The notes under the pieces are model-generated. The model saw only the letters and a list, made by a program, of their open reading frames with translations. It was not told the origin of the DNA and did no database searches. This document shows, piece after piece, positions 31,353-43,760 of a stretch of 64,000 nt of DNA. Position 1 is the first letter of the stretch. Each line of letters starts with the position of its first letter. This DNA comes from Pegoplata infirma (taxonomy: Eukaryota; Arthropoda; Insecta; Diptera; Anthomyiidae): positions 52,538,313-52,602,312 of the forward strand of contig OY992537.1 in NCBI GenBank assembly GCA_963921195.1. Direction: 5' to 3'. The translations under genes were made by a program, and so were the position numbers.

Positions 31353-31876
31353 TAGAGTCCGACCGAAACCAGTTTTCGAGGCCGAACCGAAACCGAACCG
31401 AATATTCGGCCGAAAAAGTATTATTCGGCCGAAACCGAACCGAAACCGAAACTTAAAAAAATTACCGCCTGGCATGAATAAAATTATTAAAAAGTTGTTA
31501 AAGATTAATATATAGCATACAATGCTTTTAAACCATAGGAATTGTTGTCTTTTTGAAAAAAAAATATGTTTTTTAAAAAACTTATAAAAAAAATGTATAT
31601 TTGATTTGCAGATTAGGAGAAAATAATTTTTGAACTGAAACAGTTTTACATTTACTGCATAAACTTGTAACATTTTCTTCAATTGAACTGAAACTGAAAG
31701 TGTAATGAAATACGAAATCAAGAAATTCACCGACTTTTTTACATATTTTTTAAAATACCAAAAAGTTTCGGTTTCGGCTAATATTCGGCCAAAATTTTGC
31801 CGAATACCGAATAGAGGCCGAAACCCCATTATTCGGCCGAAACCGAGACCTAAACCGAATATTCAGTCGGACTCTA
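31353..31876. mobile_element. hAT-like MITE, TAGAGTCCGAC family
   Basis: Inverted ends TAGAGTCCGAC are flanked by a perfect 8-bp duplication GATAATAC (31345-31352, 31877-31884). Each end carries about 100 bases of CCGAA / CCGAATATTCGG words (31360-31455 and 31765-31865). The centre is plain AT-rich DNA. The 163-codon minus-strand frame over 31338-31829 starts and ends in the word arrays and is not a gene. Confidence 0.93.
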
Positions 31877-31884
31877 GATAATAC

Positions 31885-32252
31885 ATAAAATGTAAAAAAA
31901 GTGTAAAAAGTGAATTATTTTATATTTTTTGATATATTTTAGTACATGATTAAGATGTCACAGTTAGGAATAATATTTTTTGTGGATATGTGTATCATTA
32001 AGGAAAAAAAAAATGCCAACATTTTTTTTTTAAGTATGAACAGGTAACTAAAGTGGTTTACGTCCTCTTTAATTCCCATTGTAGTTTTATTCCTATTTTC
32101 TTTAACTCCCCCGAAATATTTGACGGTTAAAATTTTATAGTAATTTTTCTCAGTGTATTATTTGCTGAATTTGAAAAAAGTCTTATTCAAATTATTAAGA
32201 CAGATGATATTTATAATTTGTTTAAAGCGGTATAACCTTTCAATTCTATTTT
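31885..32252. other. Gene-free AT-rich stretch
   Basis: 'aaaaaatgccaacatttttt' near 32007 may be distantly related to the repeat at 80-510. Nothing else recognised. Confidence 0.4.
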
Positions 32253-32702
32253 TCATTTCGTGATCCTGTTTCCTTTTAAAAGGACTTCACAGTTTTTGAG
32301 GATTAAATATTTGTAAAATATTTGTACTTGTCCAAGGATGCCACCAGTGACGGAAAATGAAAGAGAAGGATCCCTGCTTATTTTTCCGTTTTATTATTTT
32401 GACATATCAGAAAACAGAAAGTAAGGAATGTCCGTTCAGCACTTTATCCTTAAATATCATTTAAAATTTTTAACAAAATATATTGATAAAGTTTTATAAG
32501 GATGTAACTCACATCCTTTTTCCTGATATGGCAAAATAAAAAAAAAAAAATTGAAAAAATTTACAAAGAGTTTTCCTTTTTCATTTCTCATCAATTGTGA
32601 CATTATAAGACAATTAAAATATTTAAAAAATATTTTACAAAATGTAATCCTTTATTAAATTGAAGTTCTCTTAAAAGGAAACACGATCACGAAACAGGAT
32701 CA
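32253..32702. mobile_element. Foldback element, 'gtgatcctgtttcc' family, copy 1
   Basis: 'cgtgatcctgtttccttttaa' -type left arm and its inverse 'aaaggaaacacgatcacga' -type right arm lie about 430 bases apart. 'acatcctttttcctgatatg' lies inside. The copy at 55290-55721 has the same internal order, and both are followed by 'atcatccrgttcatktttaa'. Confidence 0.7.
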
Positions 32703-33125
32703 GACGTTTATCATCCAGTTCATTTTTAATATTGGCTTTCGGACGGTGTAATCACCAGCCATTACTAAGAATTTTCTGGGGTACTTAACATTTAACTTAA
32801 TAATTTTCTTTAAAACAAAAAATCTCTATATGCACGAAAGGTTAAGTTTAAGTAGGTTTATGTTAGTGTGCGTGCCAGATAATACTTAACTTTTAAAATA
32901 AATGGTTATTAGTGTAAAAAGCCAATTTGTGTTAAAATACATAAATTTTGTGTTACAACAAAAATATTTCGAAAATTTACCAGAAAAAAAATATTTGTGC
33001 TGTTTAAAAGCCATACAATGAAATACAAAACAATATAATACAAGAAATTCTTATAACCAAGGAAATTCTTATTCCAAAAATAAAAAATTAACCTCTTCCG
33101 TATAACAAAAATAAGTAAAAGTTTT
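32703..33125. other. Unassigned stretch
   Basis: The first 60 bases repeat the flank of the copy at 55722. The rest shows no recognisable feature. Confidence 0.4.
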
Positions 33126-33700
33126 TTTATACCCTACGTTTAGTAGTACAGATTATAAAATTTTGTCAATCCGTTTGTAACTCATCAAAATATCGGTCTG
33201 TTTTCTCATAATTTATATATATTGTTGATCAGTGATTGATCTGTTGAAGTTGCGATCACTTTCAAAATACTAAACAGATATGACTGTAACTCTATATATT
33301 TGCTTGTTATAATAGTTTGGTATTGAATTTGAGTAATATCGGTTTAGCGTTTCAAAAGTTATGAACTAAAATATAAGGCCACCCCGAAATTTTTGGTACA
33401 TTCGACATAACCTAAATATACAAAATGCTTTAATTAAACTAATGGTTGACTTAGTATATAAACAGAATTAAATACCGCAAAGAATTTAAAAAATAAATAT
33501 TTTTTTCATCCGAAATTTTTTCGCGTTTATTTTTCACCAAAAAACATTTTTCCGCAAAAATTTTTTTTTTACAAATTTTTATTTTCCCCAGAATTTATTT
33601 TTTACCAATTTTTTTAAAATTTTTTTTCAAATTATTCTTTTTGCATTAATCTTTTTCATATTGTGAAGGGTATCTTACATTCGACAGTGCCGAATATAAT
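33126..33700 (+). mobile_element. Highly diverged HINE
   Basis: It has 'tttttataccctacgttt', 'ttgtcaatccgtttgtaact', 'caaaatatcggtct', 'gtttcaaaagttatga' and a 3' hairpin-like 'cattcgacagtgccgaata' (33679). The GTCY run is lost, which together with divergence suggests an old insertion. Confidence 0.65.
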
Positions 33701-34414
33701 TTTTTTTTTGCTTTGTGTTTCTAACTATTTTATGTTTTTTCCATATCACAATGTACTTACTTTAACTCTACTTTTAAACGTGCAGAAAATGCATAAAACT
33801 TTTCTCAGCAAAACAAAAGAGTAACCCGAAATGGAAAAAACGAAATACACAAAAATTCATGTGTGCATAACAAGAATTTTATGTTGAAGCTAAACGGAGA
33901 TGTAAATAAATGGATTCATTATTTGAATACTAAATTCTGCATAATTTTTAAGTTGAAATTAATTGAATTAGAAATAACTTTAAAGTTTACTTATTGGTAA
34001 TTCATAGGGCGGCGTTTTTCATACACTAAAAAAATTTAAAAAATGCGCTAAAAAATCCAAAATATGCAGTAAAAATTCAAAAGTATGCACTAAACATATT
34101 CAAAATAAATTTAAAAGAATTTTAGAAACTAATAAATTTTAATTTGTGTGTTTGCTAATTTATACAAATAGTTGGAAAATGCTCAAGATATGCATTTAAA
34201 ACCAAAATATGCATGTTCACCAAAATTTTTATAAATATGTGAAGAAAAAAATGCATTTATATGGAAATCATAACCCTAGTAATTATTAATGCTCCTATCT
34301 TTCTATAAACTTTACGAAACTAATATACATTTTTCTTAATTACTTGAATTTCTGAGTTATTTTTATTAAAAAATAGAAATTGTTTTATTTGACTTTTAAA
34401 ATATAATATTTTGA
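33701..34414. other. Gene-free AT-rich stretch
   Basis: A block of 'aaaatatgcagtaaaaattc' / 'gcatttaaaaccaaaatatg' words at 34030-34260 resembles 10997-11060. No gene or transposon end recognised. Confidence 0.4.
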
Positions 34415-34720
34415 GTAGGTTTATTCTAGCTCGAGGTCATTATTTCCTTTACTAATTAACTCTATGATATTCTCATAGAATAATTATCTAGAAAATTATT
34501 TTTCTATTTTAAATTTAGTTATGTTGCTCATTTTTATCAAGACTTAATTGACACGTGTTTCGGAATTTGTCAGATCCCATTGTCGAGATTATTTAGCAAA
34601 AATAAAAACCCAAGTAGCAAAGGGTTTTTAATGACAAATCGTTAATGATCAAACTAAAATATAAATACATATCGAGGGCCTATATTCAAAACCCTCTATC
34701 TTCCATTTTCACGAAAATTA
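34415..34720 (+). repeat. Family D segment, copy 1
   Basis: It has 'gtttattctagctcgaggtc', 'ttactaattaactctatgat', 'cgtgtttcggaatttgtcag' and 'aatgacaaatcgttaatgat'. Similar series occur at 50392, 52115 and 56430. Noncoding. Confidence 0.7.
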
Positions 34721-35371
34721 CTTTTTGTTGGCAAAATAATCAGTAAAACGGCCCTCAGCTATGGTATAAAATTCAGAACAAAAATATTTTTTTTTTGTGC
34801 TATTTTATTTGCATTTTTGGTTTTCTCTATCTTATATAATTAGTTTTTCTGAATGCAAAACCATCTATCTTTTCAAATAATTAATTTACAAATATTTTTA
34901 ACGTGATAATGTTTAAAGGCTGGTGTCTAATTTTAAAAAAGATGGAGGACGCCACCTCAGTTTGAATATATAAGCTAACAAGTAACGAAAAAGAAAACAA
35001 GAATTACTATTTTCATTTTCTTAAAACAAAAAATTTTAATAACTAGGGTTTGTAACTTGGATAATAATTCACCTAGTGCTAAATAAAACCGTTTTTTACC
35101 AACTGGTGAATAAAAAGTAACATAATTATTTTTCAGCAAAAAAAAATTTTTTTTTTCATCAATTTTTTTTTTTCCATAATTTTTTTTTTCGTCAAATTTT
35201 TTTTCTTTTTCATCAAATTTTTTTTTCATCAATTTTTATACCCTCCACTCTGGTGATAGAGGGTATATATAAGTTTGTCATTCCGTATGTAACACATTGA
35301 AATATTGGTTTAGGACCCCATAAAGTATATATATTCATGATCCTTGATCGATTTTAAGTCGATCTAACGAT

Positions 35372-35525
<154 letters not shown>

Positions 35526-36164
35526 TGAAATCACGTTTTTGGCAATAATCCGGAACCGATTTTAACGTTTGGGGTACCAAAAGTTGCGGAATTTATCCAG
35601 GCAAAAACTAGTGTATTTTTTTTTGAAATCGGTTAAGTACTTTAAAAGTTATGAGTGAATTACTGAAAAAACTCTTAGTGATTTTCATCATAACCCTAAA
35701 TTAATTCATATTTTGTGTAGATACATACATAACAAAGAATACGGAAATGAAAAAAAAAACGGTGAAAAAGAAAAAAATGTTTACAAAAAAACTTTAAAAT
35801 ATGTAAAACAAAATCTAAATTTAATTAAAAAAAAGTTCGTTAAGTAATAATAAAAAAATTAATTGTTATTTTTATGTACAAAGCATGTGTGTGTGTCCGT
35901 TTTTTTGCTTCGTCATATTAACGGGGTTGCCAGACTTTTTTTGTCTTTTCGCAAACTCGGATGTAAAATATCGCCAAAATTCAATTTTGTTCAGATTTCT
36001 TAAAAAAAAAATATTTTTATTTAAAAAAATAAATTTTGTTAAATAATAAAAGACAGAAATAAACTTTATGGCAAAAATCGCCCAAATCCGGAAAATCTAT
36101 ATATATAAAAGAGTAATGTGACTGACTGACATACTCATTCATCATCGCCCAGCCCAAACCGCTA

Positions 36165-37080
36165 AAGTTAGAAACTTGAAATTTGGACTGTAGGTTGACG
36201 TCCCGGAATAAAGATCCACTAAGGCTGGATTTTTGCCAATGTTGATTCTAAGGGGGTAAAATGGGTAATAAACTGTACTTTTGGTACTTTTTATATCTCC
36301 CGATATAATGGTCATAGAAACTTGAAATTTGGACTGTATGTTACCCTCCCGCAATATAGATCCACTATGGCTGGAGTTTTGCCAATGGTAAGGGGGTAAA
36401 AAGGGTAAAAAACTGTACTTTTGGTACTTTTTAAATCTCCTGATATAATGATCATAGAGACTTGAAATTTGGACTGTATGTTCACCTCCCGGAATATAGA
36501 TCCATTAAGGCTGGATTTTTGCCAGTGTTGATTCTAAGGGGGTCAAAAGGGTAAAAAAAATACTTTTGGTGCTTTTAATATCTCCTGAAATAATGGTCAT
36601 AGAAACTTGAAATTTGGACAGTATGTTCACATCCTAGAATATATGTAGATCCAGTACGGCTGGATTATTGCCAATGTTGATTCTAAGAGGGTAAAAAGGG
36701 AAAAAATCTGTACTTTTGGTACCTTTTATATTTCCTTAAAAAATTGTCACATAGACTTGAAATTGGGACAGTATGTTCACCTCCCGGAATATAGATCCCC
36801 TAAGGCTGGGTTTTTGCCAATGATGTTTCTAATAGGGTAAAAAGGGTAAACATATGTACTTTTGTTACATTTTATATTTCCTTAAATAATGGTACTAGAA
36901 AATTGAAATTTGCAATGTCGGTTTACCTTCCGGAAAAAAGATTCACTAAGGCTCGGGTTTTGTCAATGTTGATTCTACGGGGGTAAAATGGGTAAAATAG
37001 TACTTTTGGTACTTTTTTTTTATTTACTGAAATAATGGTTATTCAAACCTGAAATTTAGAATGTAGGATCCTTTAGTGAA
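36165..37080 (+). repeat. Satellite-like array of about 145-bp units
   Basis: About six and a half units, each with 'acttgaaatttggactgtat', 'cggaatatagatccactaag', 'gctggatttttgccaatgtt', 'gattctaagggggtaaaa' and 'tacttttggtactttttata'. Divergence rises towards the right end. It is preceded by 'ctatatatataaaagagtaa' and 'gactgactgacatactcatt'. Confidence 0.92.
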
Positions 37081-37124
37081 ATAAAACATTTTGGAACAAG
37101 TACTTTCTGAAAATTCAGTACCGT

Positions 37125-37915
37125 TTTCAAAAAGTACCTTTTATAAAAGGTTCCTTTATAAAAAGTACTTTTTATAAAAAGAACCTTTTATGAAAAATAC
37201 CTTTTATAAAAAGTACCTTTTATAAAAAGTGCCTTTGATACAAAGTACCTTTTATAAAAAGTACCTTTTATAAAAAGTACCTTTAATAAAATGTATCTTT
37301 TATAGAAAGTACCTTTTATTAAAAGTACCTTTTATAAAAAGTACCTTTTATAAAAAGTACCTTTTAAAAAAAGTACCTTTTATAAAAAGTACCTTTTATA
37401 AAAACTACCTTTTATAAAAAGTACCTTTTATAAAAAGTACCTTTTATAAAAAGTTGCTTTTATAAAAAGTACCTTTTATAAAAAGTACCTTTTATAAAAA
37501 GTAGCTTTTAAAAAAGTAGCTTTTAAAAAAAGTAGCTTTAAAAAAAGTACCTTTTATAAAAAGTACCTTTTATAAAAAGTACCTTTTATAAAAAGTACCT
37601 TTTATAAAAAGTACCTTTTATAAAAAGTACCTTTTATAAAAAGTACCTTTTATAAAATTACTTTTTATAAAAAGTACCATTTATAAAAGTACCTTTTATA
37701 ATAAGTACCTTTTATAAAAAGTACCTTTTTTTATAAAAAGTACCTTTTTTTATAAAAAGTACATTTTTTTATAAAAAGTACCTTTTTTTATAAAAAGTAC
37801 CTTTTATAAAAAGTACTTTTTATAAAAAGTACCTCTCATAAAAAGTACCTTATATAAAAAGTACCTTTTATAAAAAGTACCTTTCATTAAAAGTACCTTT
37901 TATTAAAAGTACCGA
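37125..37915 (+). repeat. 16-bp minisatellite (AAGTACCTTTTATAAA)n
   Basis: Around 45 to 50 units of 'aaagtaccttttata' with small length variants (for example 'ttttttta' versions at 37725-37800). It follows the 145-bp array, whose units themselves contain 'tacttttggtactttttata', so the minisatellite may have grown from that phrase. Confidence 0.95.
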
Positions 37916-38286
37916 AAGTACACTTTTTGGTACTTTTTTATTTCTTGAGGTATAAATAAAACAAACTTTTTTGTTTTTAAATCATTACATTGGTGGAGGG
38001 TATTTAAAGATTCGGCACAGCCGAATATAGCTTTCTTACTTGTTTTTTTCATCAATTTGTTTTTCATTAAATATTTTTTTCATAATTATTTTTTCATTAA
38101 TTTTTTTTTTCATTAATTTTTTTCATCAAATTTTTTTTTCATTAATTTTTTTTTTCATCAATTTTTTTTTCATAAATTTTTTTTTCATCAAATTTTTTTT
38201 TCATAATTTTTTTTTTCATTAATTTTTTTCATCAAATTTTTTTTCTTCAATTTTTTTTCAATAAAAAATTTTTTTTTTTTATCAAT

Positions 38287-39105
38287 TTTTTTATACCCTC
38301 CACTCTAGTGATAGAGGGTATATATAAGTTTGTCATTCCGTGTGTAACACCTCAAAATATTGGTCTAAGACCCCATAAAGTACATATATGATCCTCGATC
38401 GATTTTCCGTCCATCGGTCTGTCCGTCTGTCTTTCTGTTGAAAACACGCTAACTTTTGAAAGACTTTACGAAGGCACCTGAAGTTTGGCATACATATTGG
38501 GCATTTACCTGGTCAGGTTTGTATTGCAATCCAGCGAAATCGGTCCAGTGGTTCAAAAGTTATGAGCAAAAGACTGTATTTAGGCAAGGGATTTTCGTGA
38601 ATTTACAAGATAAAAGGCAATTCTGAGGATGTTGAAGCTTGGCACATATATTTGTCGTACCAGTGACCGCATTTGTTTTGAATTTCAGCCAGATCGTTCT
38701 AGTGATTCAAAAGTTATTAGCAAAACAGTGAATTTCAGATTAGTTTCATCTTAAATTCATGAGTTGAAAACATTGGTAAGTCACAAAAATATTTTACAAC
38801 GTATTTTTGTCACTCAAATATATTTTTACACTAAAAAAAAATAAAAATACACTCAAAAAAATTTTACACTCAAAAAAATTTTACACTCAAAAAAATTTTA
38901 CACTCAAAAAAATTTTACACTCAAAAAAATTTTGTAAAGTATTTTGTTTTTTTTTTTTCAAATATTACTTAAAAAAAAGTGTTTTCACATAAAATAAAAA
39001 CTAATCGAAAATTTAATTTTTTTACGTTAGAAAATACTATCACTTAAAAGGGCATTGTGGAATCATAGATTCGGCCAAGTCGAATTTACCTTTTCTACTT
39101 GTTTT
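38287..39105 (+). mobile_element. Complete HINE nested in family B
   Basis: Head hairpin, 'tttgtcattccgtgtgtaac', (GTCY)n at 38407-38439, two 'ggttcaaaagttatgagcaa' blocks, five 'ttacactcaaaaaaatt' units (38870-38930), 'cattgtggaatcatag', 3' hairpin ATTCGGCCAAGTCGAAT and 'ttttctacttg'. Confidence 0.88.
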
Positions 39106-39790
39106 TTCATACATTTTTTTTTTTTCATCAAATTTTTTTGTCATCAAATTTTTTTTTTTCATAAATTTTTTTTCATTAATTCTTTTTTCATCAAATTTTT
39201 TTTTCCATTAAAATTTTTTTTTTCATAATTTTTTTTATCATATTTTTTCCATAAATTTTTTTTCATCAAATTTTTTTGATCAAATTTTTTATTATCAATT
39301 TTTTTCTCACCAAAAAATTTTTTTTTCATATTTTCTTTTCATCAATTTTTTTTTAACATCAAAAAATTTTTCTTTTCATCAAAAAAATGCACCAAAAACT
39401 TTTTTTCATCAACATTTTTTTTCACCAAAAATTTTGGGTTCATTAAATTTTTTTTTTAACATAATTTTGTTTTTCGTGAAAAAAAATCATTTTTTTTTAC
39501 CAAAACTTCTTTTTCACCAAGTCTAAGCTTTTCGCAAACAAATTTTCCATTTGTATATCAAATGTACATAAAACAAGTGAGAGTGTTATATTCTTTATAT
39601 GTAAAAACACGTTTTTGCACTCATTTTTGCACTCACTTACGAAATGTACAGCTCTTTTGGTTTTTAAATGGGGTCCTCGACTGATATTTCAATTCGTTTT
39701 GCATGGCAAAGTAATATAACATTATTTTTTCTAAAAAATCTTCCAAATCTTCCGCAAAACATTATCATAATTTAATGTTTTGGGCAAGAG

Positions 39791-40376
39791 TAAAAAATTC
39801 GCAGTAATTTTTATTTTTTTTAATAATTTTACCATGTAATATATATTTTCATACTAATTTTTGCATGCTGAACATTAATTTGTCAACAAAATTCCAGAAC
39901 CACGATTTTGGTCCACTGATGCTTTTTTGAAAAATATGGCTCAAAATTTGAAAGTCTTAAAAAAAATTTAATCTTAAAAATCGCCATGCTGATCAGCATC
40001 TGTGGATCAAAATCGCGTTTTCAATTTTTTTTTACTATTTTGTACATAACATACTCAACAGTTTGTCAACTTTTGAGATGAATTTGGTAAAAAAAATCAT
40101 TTTTGTCTTAAAAATCAGCACCTGTGGAGCAAAACCGCGATTTCGGAATTTTTTATAAGCCGCTATCATTAATAAATCACGTTAAAAATTTACCGATGTC
40201 GTAAATGAAAGCATAATAATTCATTTTTATTAAAATGCAAAACCCTCTATCTGATCATTTTCATTCTTGTACTTTAAATATTTTTGAGAAACAAAACCCT
40301 ATATCTATCATAAAATCTCCAATGATAAGAAATTTTAAAAGCGAATTATATGTGACATTCAGTCGTTGATTTAAAA
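39791..40376. other. Unassigned stretch
   Basis: It holds two similar phrases ending 'tggatcaaaatcgcg' and 'tggagcaaaaccgcg' (about 40007 and 40125). No exon or transposon terminus recognised. Confidence 0.4.
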
Positions 40377-42085
40377 ATGCCTGAGAACTTTGTACTCTTG
40401 CCCAAAACATTAAATCATGATAATAATTTGCGGAAGATTTGGGTGTACTTGCTAAAGCAAAGTTTTTTTTTAGAAAAAATAATGTTATATTACTTTGCTA
40501 TTTCATGCAAAACGAATTGAAATATCAGTCGAGGACCCCATTAAAAATCCAAAAGAGCTGTCTTTACATTTCGTAAGTGACTGCAAAAATAAGTGCAAGA
40601 AAGTGCTTTTACATTTTGGAGAGTTTAAAAGATTTGGCACCAAAGAATTTAACACTCTCACTTGTTTTATGTACATTTGATAAACAAATGGAAAATTTTT
40701 ATGCGAAAAGCTTAGCCTTGGTGAAAAAGTAGTTTTGGTAAAAAAAATGATTATTTTTTCACGAAAAACAAAATTATGTTAACAAAAATTTAATGAGCCA
40801 AAAATTTTTGGTGGAAAAAATTTTTGATAAAAAAAGTTTTTGATGAATTTTTTTGATGAAAAGAAAAATTTTTTGATGTAAAAAAAATTGATTAAAAAAC
40901 AATATGAAAAAAAAAATTTTTTGGTGAGAAAAAAATTGATAATAAATAAATAGATAAAAAAATTTGATGAAAAAAAAATGATAAAAAAATTATGACAAAA
41001 AAGTTTGAAAAGTTAGGCACGTCTCCGAAACAGAAAATGCAAATTCCTTCATTTGTGTCTGCAATTCCAGATCATGTTGGTAACCCTTGCGAAATAATGT
41101 AAGAGACAAAAAAGTTGAAAGAAAGTATGAAGTGAGGTTGAGATTGCTTGAAATAGAATTGTAGTGTTGGAAACTGTCAAAATTTATTCTGTAGAAACTA
41201 TAAATATTCACATATATAAGAAACAGTTTTCATTAACAAGACAAACCGACATTTGAAATCCTACTGATGATGACACTAACTGGGGTGTTTGAAACCGGTA
41301 TAGGAAATACCAGAAATGTCTATAATTTTTAGAAATTCAATTTTTCTTCTGCATTTTTTCAACTTGAACCCTTATAACAAATATAAATAGAGCCCGTGCT
41401 CGATCTGTACTTACAGAAAAAATCAAAAAAAAAATTGATGAAAAAAATTAATGAAAAAAAAATTTATGAAAAAAATTGAGTAAAGAACCAAAAAATTGAT
41501 GAAAAAAAAATTTTGATGAAAAAAAAAATTATGAAATAGAAAATTAATGAAAAAAATTGATGAAAAAAAAAATTTGATAAAAAAAAAAAATTTGTAAAAA
41601 AGACATTATAAAAAAAAAGTTTGATAAAAAAAAAATTTTATGAAAAAAAAAAAAAAAATCATGAAAAAAAAGTTTAGTGAAAAAAAAAAAAAAAATTATG
41701 AAAAATAAATCGACAAAAAAAAAAATTTAATGGAAAAAAAATTGATGGAAAAAAATTAATGAAAATAAAATTTGATGGAAAAAAATTGACAAAAAAATAA
41801 AATTTGATGAAAAAAAATTGATAAAAAAAAAAATTATGAAAATTTTTTTTTTTGGTGAAAAATAATTATGCTACTTTTTATTCACCAACTGGTTTTATTC
41901 ACCACGACGTGAGTTATTATCCAAGTTACAAACCCAAGTTATTAAAATTTTGGTTTTAAGAAAATGAAAATAGTAATTCTTGTTTTCTTTTTCGTTAATT
42001 TTTAGCTTATATAATCAAACTGAGGTGGCGTCCTGCAACTTTTTTAAAATTAGACACCAGCCTAAAAACATTATCATGTTAAAAA
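40377..42085 (+). mobile_element. Family B element with an internal insertion
   Basis: It starts 'tgcctgagaactttgtactc', then the fossil HINE block ('gatttggcaccaaagaattt'), then GATGAAAA arrays (40800-41000 and 41420-41850), then the tail ('caaactgaggtggcgtcctg', 'aaaacattatcatgtta'). The array is interrupted at about 41000-41420 by unrelated, more complex DNA. Confidence 0.72.
41000..41420. other. Insertion of unknown class inside family B
   Basis: Its base composition is less skewed than the surrounding array. 'gatgatgacactaactgggg' followed by 'tgtttgaaaccggtatagg' resembles the hairpin-like phrase (GATGAtgNN...GAAACC) found near some Penelope-like and other retroelements, but the match is too short to assign. 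The 73-codon frame at 40990-41211 has no domain. Confidence 0.4.
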
Positions 42086-42472
42086 TATTGTAAAATATCG
42101 AACTTAAATTACTCTAACTATAGGCAAAATAAACAGTTTTTTGGCTGTCCTGAAACGTTGTGTTTTTTAGAAAGAGGATTAATATAACCCCCGAAATACT
42201 TATTTACCAAAAAAAATTATTTGGGCCATTTTTGAAGAAGTAATAAATAAATAAAGTTTGATTAAAAAGCAACAGTCAGTTTTTTTGTAAAATTACATTA
42301 GAAATTTGTAAAATACATACACGACAATAAGTTTGTAATATAACAAATAAAACTGTTAACTTTAATCGACCAAAATACAAGATTTTTTGTTAAAAAAAAA
42401 ACAAGGGAAACTATTAAATATTGGTAAAATGAGACCTAAAATTTCTAAAATTTATTAAAAAACAAGTGAGAG
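42086..42472. other. Unassigned AT-rich stretch
   Basis: 'ttttttgttaaaaaaaaaac' and 'aagggaaactattaaatatt' (42385-42425) resemble 18790-18830. Nothing else recognised. Confidence 0.4.
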
Positions 42473-43153
42473 TGTTAAATTCGGCTGTGCCGAATCTATA
42501 ATACCCTCCAACATATAAAAAATTAAAAAAAAAAAAATTGCAGGGGCGTTTTTTTTTGGGGGGGGGGGGTTCAGTAGGGGTCATTGGGGGACACAGAAAC
42601 TCATGCGGTAAATATTTTAAAATTCATTTTCTTATGCTTTTTAAGCTTAAGTATTACTATTTTATCATTATTTAAAAACATTTTTAATATCCACGCCCAC
42701 AAAAGGGGGGCAATAAAAAACGATTTTTTTTATTTCCTAAGTCCAAGTGCAACCCCTTGAACTTTTTCTGACATCAAATTGTTTCATTGGCTCAACATAA
42801 ATACAAAAAAACCTGTGAAAATATGGCGTTTTTCAGAGGTTAGTTAAGATCTTCAAGGGGGAACTTTTTTCCCCCTGGACCGATTTTGCCCATTTACGAA
42901 CTTAAACTGCCTAGGACCAAAAGACATATTCCTGCCAAACTTAACGAGTCTATCTCTTTTATTTTGGACTGCATCGTGTCTTATACAGACGGACGGACGG
43001 ACGGACGGACATACGGACATTCTAAAAAAGTCTTAGAATCGATCATAGATCAATAATATATATACTTTATGGGGTCCCCGACCGATATTTCGATGCGTTA
43101 CAAACGGAATGACAAAGTGAGTATACCCCCATACTGTAGTTGGAGGGTATAAA
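42473..43153 (-). mobile_element. Complete HINE, 'ATTCGGCTGTGCCGAAT' subfamily
   Basis: Plus-strand order: 'caagtgagagtgttaaattc'; 3' hairpin; 'ataccctccaacat'; a G-run (42553-42569); 'ccacgcccacaaaagggggg'; 'cttcaagggggaacttt'; (GACG)n at 42987-43008; 'gatcatagatcaataatata'; head ('ccatactgtagttggagggt'). It serves as the uninterrupted reference for 28275-30984. Confidence 0.9.
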
Positions 43154-43236
43154 AAAAGTCGTTATTTAAACTTCTGTTACTATAACATTCATACGATAAG
43201 CTAAAGGAGTATCAGTTATTCATATAATAAAACCAT

Positions 43237-43525
43237 AGCCCTGTTTTCGCATGACCGTATACATGTTAACATTAACCGAATAACCGAAAACGCATCCACG
43301 TTTAACAAAATTTACTTGACATCACTTCTGTGAAAAAGGTTTGTGTATTTGCTATTAACAAAGAAAAAGGTTTGTGTCTTTGATATTTCAATAAAAATGT
43401 GAACTTGGCATCACTTTTTATCGAAGCTTCATTTTACCGCCGATAATTATACAAGTTAAAAATAAGCGTAGATAATTTAAAATTTGTATGGGTAAGCGTA
43501 TATATGGTTATGCGAAAACAGGGCT
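43237..43525. mobile_element. Harbinger-like MITE, AGCCCTGTTTTCGCAT family, copy 1
   Basis: The inverted ends AGCCCTGTTTTCGCATRACC continue into 'gtatac/atatat' and are flanked by CAT (43234-43236, 43526-43528). A direct pair 'aaaaaggtttgtgt' lies inside. Copy 2 is at 49855-50132 in the same orientation class. The assignment rests on a 3-bp TSD. Confidence 0.75.
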
Positions 43526-43528
43526 CAT

Positions 43529-43760
43529 ATAGTTTTTATGTTGATGTCTAAAGGGGCAAAAATATTGTTTTAAATAAATAAATAAAAATAGTGAAAGTTA
43601 TTCTAATATGTTATGTTTAAAGGGGAATTAAACAAAAAAGGCGGCTAAAAGCTGGTACCTAACTCTTATTTGTATCCGATTTTCAACATTTGCAAGTACA
43701 ATCTGAGGATGCCCTCTTAAACCCCTACCTCGTTAGTGAAATTTACAATAGAGTTTCCTT
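43529..43760. other. Short unassigned spacer
   Basis: Nothing recognisable. Confidence 0.35.

Noticed and set aside
31338..31829. 163-codon open frame, minus strand
   Set aside because: It runs through the CCGAA word arrays at both ends of a hAT MITE bounded by an 8-bp duplication. Frame and composition follow the repeat, and no domain is visible.
36165..37080. CRISPR-like array
   Set aside because: Whole 145-bp units are repeated without unique spacers, in a eukaryotic transposon context.
41262..41310. Penelope-like element remnant
   Set aside because: Only one short hairpin-like phrase (gatgatg...gaaacc) is present; no reverse transcriptase or endonuclease similarity was seen.
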